Part shown: piece by piece, positions 1 through 7,263 of the stretch
How the letters are laid out: each line of letters starts with the position of its first letter
How positions within the stretch are numbered: position 1 is the first letter of the stretch
From: JBOFCS01 sp051646185
GTDB taxonomy: Bacteria > Actinomycetota > Actinomycetes > Mycobacteriales > Mycobacteriaceae
Assembly: GCA_051646185.1 (NCBI GenBank)
Contig: JBOFCS010000136.1
Location: forward strand, 1-21,379
Reading direction: 5' to 3'
DNA length: 21,379 nt
The notes under the pieces: model-generated
Told to the model about the DNA's origin: nothing
The model's input: only the letters and a program-made list of their open reading frames with translations
The model's database searches: none
Translations under genes and position numbers: made by a program

Positions 1-3
1 CAT
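1..3 (-). CDS. Possible start codon of a leftward gene cut off by the window edge
   Basis: The first three bases read ATG on the minus strand. Four bases upstream, at positions 8-13, the minus strand reads AAAGGG, a plausible ribosome binding site. If real, this is the first codon of a gene lying outside the window, and the AT-rich region up to about 600 would hold its promoter. Nothing can be said about the product. This rests only on the start codon and the Shine-Dalgarno-like sequence. Confidence 0.35.
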
Positions 4-146
4 TTTTCCCTTTGCTGTCGTGTCTGTATGAATAATTTGCCGGTGACAACTGTTCACGGGGTACCGCCCTGTACCTAGTGGATAAAACCCGACTATTTAA
101 AGTTATGCCTATTTGTCGTTTTGGTCAATATGGAAGAAAAAAATTA

Positions 147-157
147 GTCACCGTGAC
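147..157. promoter_or_regulatory. Short palindrome, possible operator
   Basis: GTCAC and GTGAC flank a single central C, giving a perfect 11-bp odd palindrome in an AT-rich stretch. It is followed by a T-rich run at about 166-172. It could be a regulator half-site pair for a gene to the left. It is short enough to occur by chance. Confidence 0.2.
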
Positions 158-577
158 ATAAATATTTTTTTGAACAACCCGCTTTTATCTAGGAAAATTT
201 ATTGTTATTGGTAAAACTTGTGTGCTATATCACGAGGTCTACTAGTGTGAAATGTTGTGATCTGACGGCAATTGGGACGGGTTTTAATGAGTGATCTTGA
301 TATATCTTTTGCAGGCAGGATGACCTCGAGCAATGCCGCAACCGCGCTGCTCTAGGCCTGGTAGAGGTCGCGAAGTGGGGTTAGTCAAAGTGTGCTGGAA
401 TCAACTTTGCTATACCAATATTCTTTTGCTCGAATCGTATCGCAGAGAATCTAAAGTATGGCAAGAATTAAGAAGTTATTAGTCCAAAAGTAGCTAATTA
501 TTCTTCTTCGACATATTTAAGCAATATGTAACTTGTGTCAATTAAAATATTCTTTATTCTTCAGCAAAGGAATTTTA

Positions 578-606
578 TTAGCTAACTGAGGTGATGAGCT
601 AGTTAA
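578..606 (-). terminator. Weak hairpin downstream of nadE
   Basis: TTAGCTAACT at 578-587 and AGCTAGTTAA at 597-606 pair in eight Watson-Crick positions plus one wobble, with one mismatch, around a 9-nt loop. On the minus strand it lies 43 bp past the nadE stop and is followed by a moderately T-rich run. It is the best candidate terminator for nadE but is weak. Confidence 0.3.
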
Positions 607-648
607 TTGCGATTGAGTAGCTTTCTAGCTTATGTGAAACACCCTTTG

Positions 649-1488
649 TCAGCGCCACCAGATATCAAATGGAGTTGTGGGCACAGTCCGCTTATGTCGG
701 GTCGCAAAGAACATGTCCTCGATTTTCTTGGCAACTTCCTCGCTACTATCTCGACCCTCGAGATAGTCATCAATTTGTTGGTAGGTGAGGCCAAGAGCAA
801 CTTCGTCGGGAAGCGCAGGTCGATCGTCTTCTAGGTCCGCTGTGGGTATTTTGGTCCAGGAAGCTGCTGGTGCGCCAAGTTCTTGAAGTAATTGTGCACC
901 TTGACGTTTAGTTAACCCTGTTAGCGGGGTGAGATCGACCCCGCCATCCCCATACTTTGTGAAAAATCCGGAAACAGCTTCTGCCGCATGATCTGTCCCC
1001 ACTACCAGGTATCCAAGTTGTCCGGCTATTGCATACTGGAGCACCATACGCTCGCGAGCTTTCACATTGCCCTTAACAAAATCACGTAGCTCAGTGCCGC
1101 CAGTGGGTAGATCGGATAAAACTCGCGCAACCTCTGCAGATAGCGCATCAGTGCTTGGTTTGACATTAAGGCTGATTGACTGATCCGGTTGGATAAAGTT
1201 TAGGGCGCGCTGGGCATCAGCCTCATCTGCTTGAATTCCGTAGGGAAGTCGAATTGCCACAAATTCGGCCTGACCGCCTCCCGCTCGGATTTCTTGGCAG
1301 GCAAGTTGGCATAGCTTGCCTGCCAAGGTGCTGTCCTGCCCCCCGCTTATTCCGAGCACCAAGCCTTTGGCTTTTGTTGCCGCCAAATAATCCTTGAGAA
1401 AGTTGACTCTTGTACGTATTTCAGTAGCTGCGTTGATCTGAGAGCTAACGTGAAGTTCGGACTGTATTTGCGTACGTAAAGAAGACAT
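649..1488 (-). CDS. nadE: NH3-dependent NAD+ synthetase
   Basis: The 279-residue product catalyses the last step of NAD synthesis in the cytoplasm, amidating deamido-NAD with ammonia and ATP. The PP-loop ATP pyrophosphatase motif SGGQDST lies at residues 48-54. Further conserved blocks include LPYGIQADEADAQRAL, GNVKARERM, VGTDHAAEA, FFTKYGDGGVDL and the C-terminal HKRTVP segment. The length matches the short ammonia-dependent form, with no glutaminase domain. The ATG start has no obvious ribosome binding site, but TACAGT lies six bases upstream, which suggests a leaderless transcript with its own promoter rather than read-through from the TetR gene about 100 bp upstream. Confidence 0.97.
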   Translation of the reverse strand: MSSLRTQIQSELHVSSQINAATEIRTRVNFLKDYLAATKAKGLVLGISGGQDSTLAGKLCQLACQEIRAGGGQAEFVAIRLPYGIQADEADAQRALNFIQPDQSISLNVKPSTDALSAEVARVLSDLPTGGTELRDFVKGNVKARERMVLQYAIAGQLGYLVVGTDHAAEAVSGFFTKYGDGGVDLTPLTGLTKRQGAQLLQELGAPAASWTKIPTADLEDDRPALPDEVALGLTYQQIDDYLEGRDSSEEVAKKIEDMFFATRHKRTVPTTPFDIWWR

Positions 1489-1494
1489 GCTGCA

Positions 1495-1500
1495 ACTGTA
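1495..1500 (-). promoter_or_regulatory. Putative -10 box for leaderless nadE transcript
   Basis: On the minus strand TACAGT fits the actinobacterial TAnnnT pattern and ends six bases before the nadE ATG. That spacing would place the first transcribed base at or next to the start codon. No clear -35 hexamer is seen. This is inferred from spacing and the absence of a Shine-Dalgarno sequence. Confidence 0.45.
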
Positions 1501-1590
1501 ATGCGAGCATGTGGCTTACGCAGCCCGGCATCGGTGAGGAGCCTTGGGTACCCGTAGTGCTGTTTGTGGTTATGCCGTCAGCTAGAAGGT

Positions 1591-2238
1591 TTAGTGGTCT
1601 GAATCTACTTGTTTACTGCATGAAACCAGGACTCGTTTAACAAGGTCTTCCCAACTATTGGCAATTCGAGCGCGACTAATTCCGAGTCGTTCAATCTGAT
1701 GTAAGACGGTGCCAGCTTCTAGAGGAGCGAGTAATGCAAATGCCAGCAGATCAACATCGCCTGTTACCCCTGCTTGTTGCATAAGTAGAACAAGATGTTG
1801 GTGGTTAAGTGTATAGACCGGTCCGAAGTATCGAGAGTCGGGAGAATGTTCGGCTGCTCGCATGACATCGCCTTGGACATCGACTAGGTCAAGTCGGGCT
1901 CTGCCAAAAGCAATTAAGCGCTCTAACGGCGCTGCATCAGGTCCCAACGGGGGAGGGCCAAACATGAAGGCTTCCTGTAGTGACTTTTCAGTGTGATCAA
2001 GAAGCGCCAGCATAAGGCCAGACTTGCTGCCAAACCTGCGGAAGATAGTTCCTTTGCCAACTCCGGCTGCTTCGGCGAGTTTATCCATTGTCACAGCGTC
2101 AACTCCAGCACTATTCACCATCGCTGTAGCCACTTCGAGTAATCTCCTGCGATTTTGTGCGGCATCCTCACGTTCGGGTGCAGGAGCTCCGATAAGAGCA
2201 GGCAATAGCCCGATCAGCTGTGCTTTATCCCTGCTCAT
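1591..2238 (-). CDS. TetR/AcrR-family transcriptional regulator
   Basis: This 215-residue protein has an N-terminal DNA-binding domain typical of TetR repressors. The helix-turn-helix lies at about residues 49-70 (VTMDKLAEAAGVGKGTIFRRFG), preceded by helix 1 RRRLLEVATAMVNSAGVD. The C-terminal half is the variable ligand and dimer domain, and the ligand cannot be predicted. The N-terminal extension of about 28 residues before helix 1 is rather long for the family. It is divergent from the FMN reductase gene and the 131-bp spacer holds a 36-bp inverted repeat, so it probably represses itself and the reductase. The effector may be a quinone, electrophile or xenobiotic, but this is only inference from the neighbour. 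Confidence 0.93.
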   Translation of the reverse strand: MSRDKAQLIGLLPALIGAPAPEREDAAQNRRRLLEVATAMVNSAGVDAVTMDKLAEAAGVGKGTIFRRFGSKSGLMLALLDHTEKSLQEAFMFGPPPLGPDAAPLERLIAFGRARLDLVDVQGDVMRAAEHSPDSRYFGPVYTLNHQHLVLLMQQAGVTGDVDLLAFALLAPLEAGTVLHQIERLGISRARIANSWEDLVKRVLVSCSKQVDSDH

Positions 2239-2255
2239 TCCTGTAGTCTAGCGTT

Positions 2256-2291
2256 AGGAATATAACCGGACCCTGGTCCGTTTATATTCCT
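2256..2291. promoter_or_regulatory. Inverted-repeat operator between tetR and FMN reductase
   Basis: Arms AGGAATATAACCGGACC (2256-2272) and GGTCCGTTTATATTCCT (2275-2291) are reverse complements with one mismatch in 17, around a central CT. The inner core CGGACC-CT-GGTCCG and the AT-rich outer arms look like a TetR-type operator overlapping divergent promoters; TATA-like sequences fall inside both arms. It lies 17 bp before the regulator start and 78 bp before the reductase start, which suits dual repression. Confidence 0.85.
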
Positions 2292-2369
2292 GGTGGCAAC
2301 TTAATGCTGGGAGCTACCAGATGGCAGTTCGGTGCAACGAATCACACAACTCGTTAAAGGGAGATATTC

Positions 2370-2912
2370 ATGACTGATGCAACTGTTCTTACTCTTGTGG
2401 GCAGCCTGCGGGCAGCTTCGTACAATCGCAAGCTCGCCCACATTGCTGCAACCACCGCTCCAGCGGGCCTCGAGGTGAAGTTATTCGAGAAGCTTGGCCA
2501 CTTGCCATTTTATAACGAAGATATTGATATTGAAGGGGAAATTCCGGATGCGGTGCAAGCTTTGCGCGCTGAAGTTGCCCAGGCCGGAGCTGTCTTGCTT
2601 GTACTGCCTGAATACAACGGAACAATTCCTGCGGTGCTTAAAAACGCCATTGATTGGCTGTCCCGCCCATACGGCGCCGGGGCGTTAGCGGGTAAGCCGG
2701 TTGCCGTCATTGGGATCGCGCTGGGTCAGTATGGCGGACTATGGGCTCATGATGAAGCTCGCAAATCAGTAGGAATCGCGGGAGGCCAGGTTATTGATGG
2801 AGCAGCATTATCTGTCTCAGTCCAAAATTTGGGTGAAGGGCCTCTAGAAGAGAATTCCAGTGTTATTACTGCGATCAGGGGAGTTCTCCAGGCGGTAGCT
2901 GCGGCGGTCTAA
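2370..2912 (+). CDS. NADPH-dependent FMN reductase family protein
   Basis: The 180-residue flavodoxin-fold protein belongs to the NADPH-dependent FMN/quinone/azo reductase family. The FMN phosphate-binding loop GSLRAASYNRKL is at residues 11-22, and the family signature PEYNGTIPAVLKNAIDW is at 80-96, followed by SRP. The segment KPVAVIGIALGQYGG (109-123) is the third flavin-contacting region. The ATG is preceded by AAAGGGAGA at a good distance. The gene is divergent from a TetR regulator with a shared operator, so it is probably induced when that repressor binds its ligand. The natural substrate, whether quinone, free flavin or chromate-like, cannot be told from sequence. Confidence 0.93.
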   Translation: MTDATVLTLVGSLRAASYNRKLAHIAATTAPAGLEVKLFEKLGHLPFYNEDIDIEGEIPDAVQALRAEVAQAGAVLLVLPEYNGTIPAVLKNAIDWLSRPYGAGALAGKPVAVIGIALGQYGGLWAHDEARKSVGIAGGQVIDGAALSVSVQNLGEGPLEENSSVITAIRGVLQAVAAAV

Positions 2913-2951
2913 TGCTGCTGCGGTTGTAGTGGTGCGGTATGTGCCGACGCA

Positions 2952-3001
2952 ATTGTGGGTTGGGTGGCTTTTGGGAAGGGGTGAGTTACCCAACTCACAA
3001 T
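2952..3001 (+). terminator. Alternative hairpins after the FMN reductase gene
   Basis: TTGTGGGTTGGGT (2953-2965) pairs with ACCCAACTCACAA (2988-3000) with one wobble, extended by A2952-T3001. A smaller perfect hairpin, GTGAGTT (2981-2987) with AACTCAC (2992-2998) around ACCC, shares the same right arm, so only one of the two can form. There is no T tract. It may terminate the reductase transcript 40-90 nt past its stop, or act as a regulatory leader. Confidence 0.4.
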
Positions 3002-3280
3002 AAGTTATCGGCGGTGAGGCTTAGGCGGCATGTTATTTCTGGTTTGCTAGCCGTGTCTAGAGCGTTTTGCGCAGATGGGCTGGTTAATTGGTGTCGGATT
3101 GAGGTTGTGGGGAGCGAAGCGACACGCCGCGCTTGGTTAGTCTTGGGTATTACTACCAGGGAATTTCATCAATGTGACTTACAACCTATTGTATTGGTTA
3201 CGACTATGGGCCACTAGGTGTAGTGTCTAAGGCGTTGAGAACACACAAAGATGATTAGCCTAAAATTTGTTGGGTGCAGA

Positions 3281-3320
3281 GCGAGTAACGGCATTTGGTG
3301 CCGGTATGCGGTCGGCTCGC
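3281..3320 (+). repeat. Nested hairpin in the nrdH upstream region
   Basis: Inner arms CGGCA (3289-3293) and TGCCG (3299-3303) enclose TTTGG; outer arms GCGAG (3281-3285) and CTCGC (3316-3320) can also pair. It lies about 76-115 bp upstream of the nrdH start, in the likely promoter or leader region. The short stems make its significance uncertain. Confidence 0.25.
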
Positions 3321-3395
3321 AGGGGTTAGTTTTTCTTGTTGCCAGTATTAACTACCGCCAAAACAAAGACCAGAACCACTTAGCTAGGGGATTCC

Positions 3396-3629
3396 ATGAG
3401 TATCACCGTTTACACCAAGCCAGCTTGTGTTCAGTGCAATGCGACCTATAAGGCGCTTGATAAGCAAGGTGTTGAGTATTCGGTTGTGGATATCACTGAA
3501 GACTCAGATGCGCGTGACTATGTAATGGCTTTGGGTTACCTCCAAGCGCCCGTGATCGTCGCTGGTGATGATCACTGGTCAGGTTTTCGTCCAGACCGTA
3601 TTAAAGCTCTAGCTACTGTTGCGGCCTGA
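3396..3629 (+). CDS. nrdH: NrdH-redoxin, glutaredoxin-like electron donor
   Basis: This 77-residue thioredoxin-fold protein reduces the disulfide formed in the class Ib ribonucleotide reductase subunit NrdE; NrdH is normally recycled by thioredoxin reductase. The redox motif CVQC is at residues 11-14. The NrdH-specific C-terminal signature WSGFRPD at 61-67 separates it from ordinary glutaredoxins. The ATG is preceded by AGGGGA. It is the first gene of the nrdHIEF operon, and nrdI begins about 10 bp after its stop codon. Confidence 0.97.
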   Translation: MSITVYTKPACVQCNATYKALDKQGVEYSVVDITEDSDARDYVMALGYLQAPVIVAGDDHWSGFRPDRIKALATVAA

Positions 3630-3639
3630 ACGTGATGTG

Positions 3640-4074
3640 ATGACCTCGTTGGTGTATTTCTCCAGCGTTTCAGAAAACACACACAGGTTTGTTCAGAAGC
3701 TTCTAGTTCCTGCTACACGTATCCCTCTCAATGGTGAGATAGAGGTACAGGAGCCCTATGTTCTCGTTCTCCCAACGTATGGGGGTGGGCATCGTGCTCC
3801 GCATAAGTCTGGTGGTTACGTACCTAAGCAGGTAATAAAATTTCTGAACAATCCGTTGAATAGATCACTGATGAGAGCTGTTATTGCGGCCGGCAATACC
3901 AACTTCGGCGCCGAGTTTGGCTACGCCGGGAATGTTATTTCGAGTAAATGCCAGGTCCCGTACCTGTACAGGTTTGAGCTCATGGGCACAAAAGAAGACG
4001 TAGACTGCGTCCGATTAGGGCTAGAAGAGTTCTGGAAGTCCGAATCTTTGAAGGGAATATCGTGGCACCAATAG
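3640..4074 (+). CDS. nrdI: NrdI, flavodoxin-like partner of class Ib ribonucleotide reductase
   Basis: NrdI is a small flavoprotein that supplies the oxidant for assembling the dimanganese-tyrosyl radical cofactor of NrdF. FMN-binding loops are visible as YFSSVSENTHRF at the N-terminus, the PTYGGG loop in the middle and GNTNFG toward the C-terminal half. The ATG at 3640 gives 144 residues; a GTG one codon earlier (3637) is possible, while a TTG at 3619 would overlap nrdH and extend past the conserved start. The 3' end overlaps nrdE by 13 bp, which suggests translational coupling. Confidence 0.95.
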   Translation: MTSLVYFSSVSENTHRFVQKLLVPATRIPLNGEIEVQEPYVLVLPTYGGGHRAPHKSGGYVPKQVIKFLNNPLNRSLMRAVIAAGNTNFGAEFGYAGNVISSKCQVPYLYRFELMGTKEDVDCVRLGLEEFWKSESLKGISWHQ

Positions 4075-6236
4075 CTACAGCCACCGAGCAAGTAGTCATT
4101 CCAGGACAGCATGCAGGACTGCATGATGAGATGGACTATCACGCTCTTAATGCCATGCTCAATCTTTACGGGCCTAATGGTGAGATTCAGTTTGAGAAAG
4201 ACCGGGATGCGGCCAATCAGTATTTTCTGCAGCATGTAAATCAGAACACGGTTTTTTTCCATAATCTGGAGGAGAAGCTCGACTACCTTGTTGCTGAGGA
4301 GTACTACGAGCCGGAAATCCTCCAACAATATGACAGTGCGTTTGTAAAGGCGTTATTTGACCGTGCGTATAAGAAAAAGTTTCGGTTCCCAACCTTCCTT
4401 GGAGCATTCAAGTATTACACCTCTTATACGCTAAAAACTTTTGATGGTAAGCGTTACTTGGAGCGATTTGAGGATCGCGTGTGCATGGTTGCTCTAACTC
4501 TTGCTTCAGGTGATCCGATCCTTGCCGAGCAGTTGGTTGATGAAATTATTGATGGACGTTTTCAGCCAGCGACTCCAACCTTCCTGAATTCAGGAAAAAA
4601 GCAACGTGGGGAACCTGTTTCCTGTTTCTTGTTACGCATTGAAGACAATATGGAGTCGATTGGGCGATCGATTAATTCAGCGCTCCAGTTGTCAAAGAGG
4701 GGTGGCGGGGTTGCTCTATTGTTGAGCAATATCCGTGAGTCAGGTGCGCCGATTAAGCAAATAGAGAATCAGAGTTCCGGCGTTATTCCAGTGATGAAGC
4801 TGCTCGAAGATGCTTTTTCCTATGCAAACCAGTTGGGCGCTCGGCAGGGGGCAGGTGCGGTATATCTACATGCACATCACCCAGATGTGTACCGTTTCTT
4901 AGATACAAAGCGCGAGAATGCTGATGAGAAAATTCGTATTAAAACTCTCTCACTAGGGATTGTCATTCCCGACATTACTTTTGAGTTAGCAAAGAAAAAT
5001 GAAGACATGTACCTGTTTTCGCCGTATGATGTTGAGCGCATTTATGGGGTACCTTTTGCTGATATTAATGTCACTGAGAAGTATCATGAGATGGTTGACG
5101 ATGGCCGAATTCGTAAGACCAAAATAAAAGCGCGTGAGTTTTTTCAAACTCTAGCTGAGCTTCAATTTGAGTCTGGTTATCCCTACATTATGTTTGAAGA
5201 CACTGTAAACCGTGCAAATCCGATTGCTGGGAAAATTACCCACTCCAATCTGTGCTCGGAAATTTTACAGGTATCAACTCCCTCAACGTTTAACCCTGAC
5301 CTTACCTATAGTCACGTTGGTAAAGATATTTCCTGTAATCTTGGTTCCCTGAACATTGCTAAGACGATGGATTCTCCAGATTTTGCCCGGACTATTGAAG
5401 TATCAATTCGGGCGTTAACGGCGGTGTCAGATCAGACACATATTTGGTCTGTTCCATCAATCGAGCAGGGTAACAATGATTCCCATGCCATTGGCCTTGG
5501 GCAGATGAATCTGCATGGTTATCTTGCGAGGGAGCGGATTTTCTATGGTTCTGAAGAGGGGATTGATTTCACAAATATTTATTTTTACACCGTACTGTTC
5601 CATGCTTTGCGTGCTTCTAATCGGATAGCTATTGAACGGGGAAGTTATTTTAAAGGTTTCCCTGAGTCCCAGTATGCTTCTGGAGAGTTCTTTGATAAAT
5701 ACACCCAACAAGCCTGGGAGCCAGCAACAGAACGCGTGCGTGAGCTTTTTGCTACTGCTGGGGTAAGTATTCCTACCCAAGCTGATTGGATAGAGCTCAA
5801 GGCTTCTGTACAGGAGCATGGTATCTACAACCAGAATCTACAGGCGGTGCCTCCTACCGGATCAATCTCCTACATTAATAACTCGACTTCGTCGATTCAC
5901 CCGGTTGCGGCCAAGATTGAGATTCGTAAAGAAGGAAAGATTGGCCGCGTCTACTACCCTGCGCCCTATCTTGATAATAGCAATCTTGAATACTACCAGG
6001 ATGCCTATGAGATTGGGTACGAAAAGATTATTGATACTTATGCTGCCGCAACGCAGCATGTGGACCAAGGGCTTTCATTAACTCTCTTTTTCAAAGATAC
6101 GGCAACTACCCGCGATGTAAACAAGGCACAAATTTACGCTTGGCGTAAAGGAATTAAGACGTTGTACTATATCCGTCTTCGTCAGATGGCATTAGAAGGA
6201 ACTGAAGTGGAGGGGTGTGTATCATGCATGCTCTGA
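4062..6236 (+). CDS. nrdE: Class Ib ribonucleoside-diphosphate reductase alpha subunit
   Basis: This 724-residue catalytic subunit reduces ribonucleoside diphosphates to deoxy forms. The active-site cysteine pair is C188 (in PVSCFLL) and C425 (in SCNLGSLNIA). The radical-site residues are N396, C398 and E400 in NLCSEI. The C-terminal shuttle cysteines C719 and C722 (CVSCML) pass electrons from NrdH. The length and the absence of an ATP-cone domain fit class Ib rather than Ia. Translation starts at a GTG inside the end of nrdI, with AAGGG 7 bases upstream. nrdF follows after 52 bp, so all four subunit genes form one unit. Confidence 0.98.
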   Translation: MAPIATATEQVVIPGQHAGLHDEMDYHALNAMLNLYGPNGEIQFEKDRDAANQYFLQHVNQNTVFFHNLEEKLDYLVAEEYYEPEILQQYDSAFVKALFDRAYKKKFRFPTFLGAFKYYTSYTLKTFDGKRYLERFEDRVCMVALTLASGDPILAEQLVDEIIDGRFQPATPTFLNSGKKQRGEPVSCFLLRIEDNMESIGRSINSALQLSKRGGGVALLLSNIRESGAPIKQIENQSSGVIPVMKLLEDAFSYANQLGARQGAGAVYLHAHHPDVYRFLDTKRENADEKIRIKTLSLGIVIPDITFELAKKNEDMYLFSPYDVERIYGVPFADINVTEKYHEMVDDGRIRKTKIKAREFFQTLAELQFESGYPYIMFEDTVNRANPIAGKITHSNLCSEILQVSTPSTFNPDLTYSHVGKDISCNLGSLNIAKTMDSPDFARTIEVSIRALTAVSDQTHIWSVPSIEQGNNDSHAIGLGQMNLHGYLARERIFYGSEEGIDFTNIYFYTVLFHALRASNRIAIERGSYFKGFPESQYASGEFFDKYTQQAWEPATERVRELFATAGVSIPTQADWIELKASVQEHGIYNQNLQAVPPTGSISYINNSTSSIHPVAAKIEIRKEGKIGRVYYPAPYLDNSNLEYYQDAYEIGYEKIIDTYAAATQHVDQGLSLTLFFKDTATTRDVNKAQIYAWRKGIKTLYYIRLRQMALEGTEVEGCVSCML

Positions 6237-6288
6237 CCCCAGTGAATAAGCAAAATATAAAGGGCTGTAAGGAAACTGAGGAATATAC

Positions 6289-7263
6289 ATGAGTGAAAAA
6301 CTGAAATTGGTCTCACGTGTCTCGGCGATTAACTGGAACAGGGTTCCAGATGAAAAGGATGCTGAAGTCTGGGAGCGTCTTACCGGTAACTTTTGGCTTC
6401 CGGAGAAAGTCCCGGTGTCAAACGATATTCCTTCGTGGGAGACTCTGACCGATAGTGAAAAGCAGCTCACTATGCGGGTTTTCACTGGTCTTACTCTTTT
6501 GGATACTATCCAAGGCACAGTTGGTGCAGTCAGTTTGATCCCGGATGCTATTACTCCGCATGAAGAAGCTGTTTACACAAATATCGCTTTTATGGAGTCC
6601 GTGCACGCTAAGAGTTATAGCTCAATTTTTTCCACCCTATGTTCGACACGCGATATTGATGATGCATTTCGTTGGTCGGAAGAAAACCTAAATCTTCAGC
6701 GTAAAGCGGAGATTGTGATGAATTACTATCGGGGAGACGAACCGCTTAAGCGCAAGATTGCATCGACCCTTTTAGAGTCATTCCTATTTTACTCAGGTTT
6801 TTACTTGCCGATGTACTGGTCTTCACGGGCTAAGCTCACCAACACTGCCGATATGATCCGACTTATTATTCGTGATGAGGCGGTACATGGATACTATATT
6901 GGGTACAAGTACCAGAAAGGTCTTGAAAAGCTTACTGAAGCTGAGCGTTCAGATCTTAAGGACTACACCTTTGAGCTTTTATTTGAGCTTTACGATAATG
7001 AAGTTGAGTACACCCAAGATCTCTATGATGAGGTTGGGTTAAGCGAGGATGTTAAAAAATTCCTTCGTTACAACGCGAACAAAGCATTGATGAATCTTGG
7101 CTACGAAGGTTTATTCCCTAAGGATGAGACCGATGTTAATCCGGCGATTTTATCGGCGCTTTCGCCTAATGCTGATGAAAACCACGATTTCTTTTCTGGT
7201 TCCGGGTCTTCTTATGTTATTGGTAAGGCCGTGAACACTGAGGATGACGACTGGGATTTTTAA
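6289..7263 (+). CDS. nrdF: Class Ib ribonucleoside-diphosphate reductase beta subunit
   Basis: The 324-residue radical-generating subunit carries the metal-tyrosyl cofactor. Expected metal ligands are D72, E103, H106, E163, E197 and H200, and the radical tyrosine is Y110 in MESVHAKSYS. The acidic C-terminal tail ending DDDWDF is the segment that docks on NrdE. The ATG is preceded by GAGG at good spacing. Only 52 bp separate it from nrdE, whereas in C. glutamicum, as I recall, nrdF is a separate unit. Its TAA directly abuts the stop codon of the convergent lipoprotein gene, leaving no room for a terminator between the two. Confidence 0.98.
   Translation: MSEKLKLVSRVSAINWNRVPDEKDAEVWERLTGNFWLPEKVPVSNDIPSWETLTDSEKQLTMRVFTGLTLLDTIQGTVGAVSLIPDAITPHEEAVYTNIAFMESVHAKSYSSIFSTLCSTRDIDDAFRWSEENLNLQRKAEIVMNYYRGDEPLKRKIASTLLESFLFYSGFYLPMYWSSRAKLTNTADMIRLIIRDEAVHGYYIGYKYQKGLEKLTEAERSDLKDYTFELLFELYDNEVEYTQDLYDEVGLSEDVKKFLRYNANKALMNLGYEGLFPKDETDVNPAILSALSPNADENHDFFSGSGSSYVIGKAVNTEDDDWDF

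Larger units (their letters stand above)
4..648. other. AT-rich intergenic region with no recognisable gene
   Basis: No reading frame of convincing length or composition was found on either strand, and no tRNA or pseudogene motif was recognised. Two short dyad elements are present: GTGA-N7-TCAC at 46-60 and GTCAC-C-GTGAC at 147-157. A weak hairpin lies at 578-606 just beyond the stop of nadE. The dyads could be operators for a gene starting at the left edge, but that is inference. Confidence 0.5.
2913..3395. other. Intergenic region upstream of nrdH with hairpins, no recognised gene
   Basis: No product could be recognised in six frames. The + strand is G-rich and contains an open frame of 92 codons (2939-3217) without a ribosome binding site or family resemblance. 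It holds two overlapping inverted repeats near 2952-3001, a nested hairpin near 3281-3320, and the nrdH ribosome binding site just before 3396. The nrd promoter must lie here. I could not find a convincing NrdR box. The gene for ribosomal protein L36, which I recall near nrdH in related genomes, is not present. Confidence 0.55.

Noticed and set aside
46..60. GTGA-N7-TCAC as a GlxR (CRP-type) site
   Set aside because: GlxR sites have a 6-base spacer between GTGA and TCAC; here it is 7 and the outer bases do not fit. Kept only as an unassigned dyad.
3251..3451. Plus-strand open frame of 66 codons running into nrdH
   Set aside because: It overlaps nrdH in another frame and has no ribosome site or resemblance to any family.
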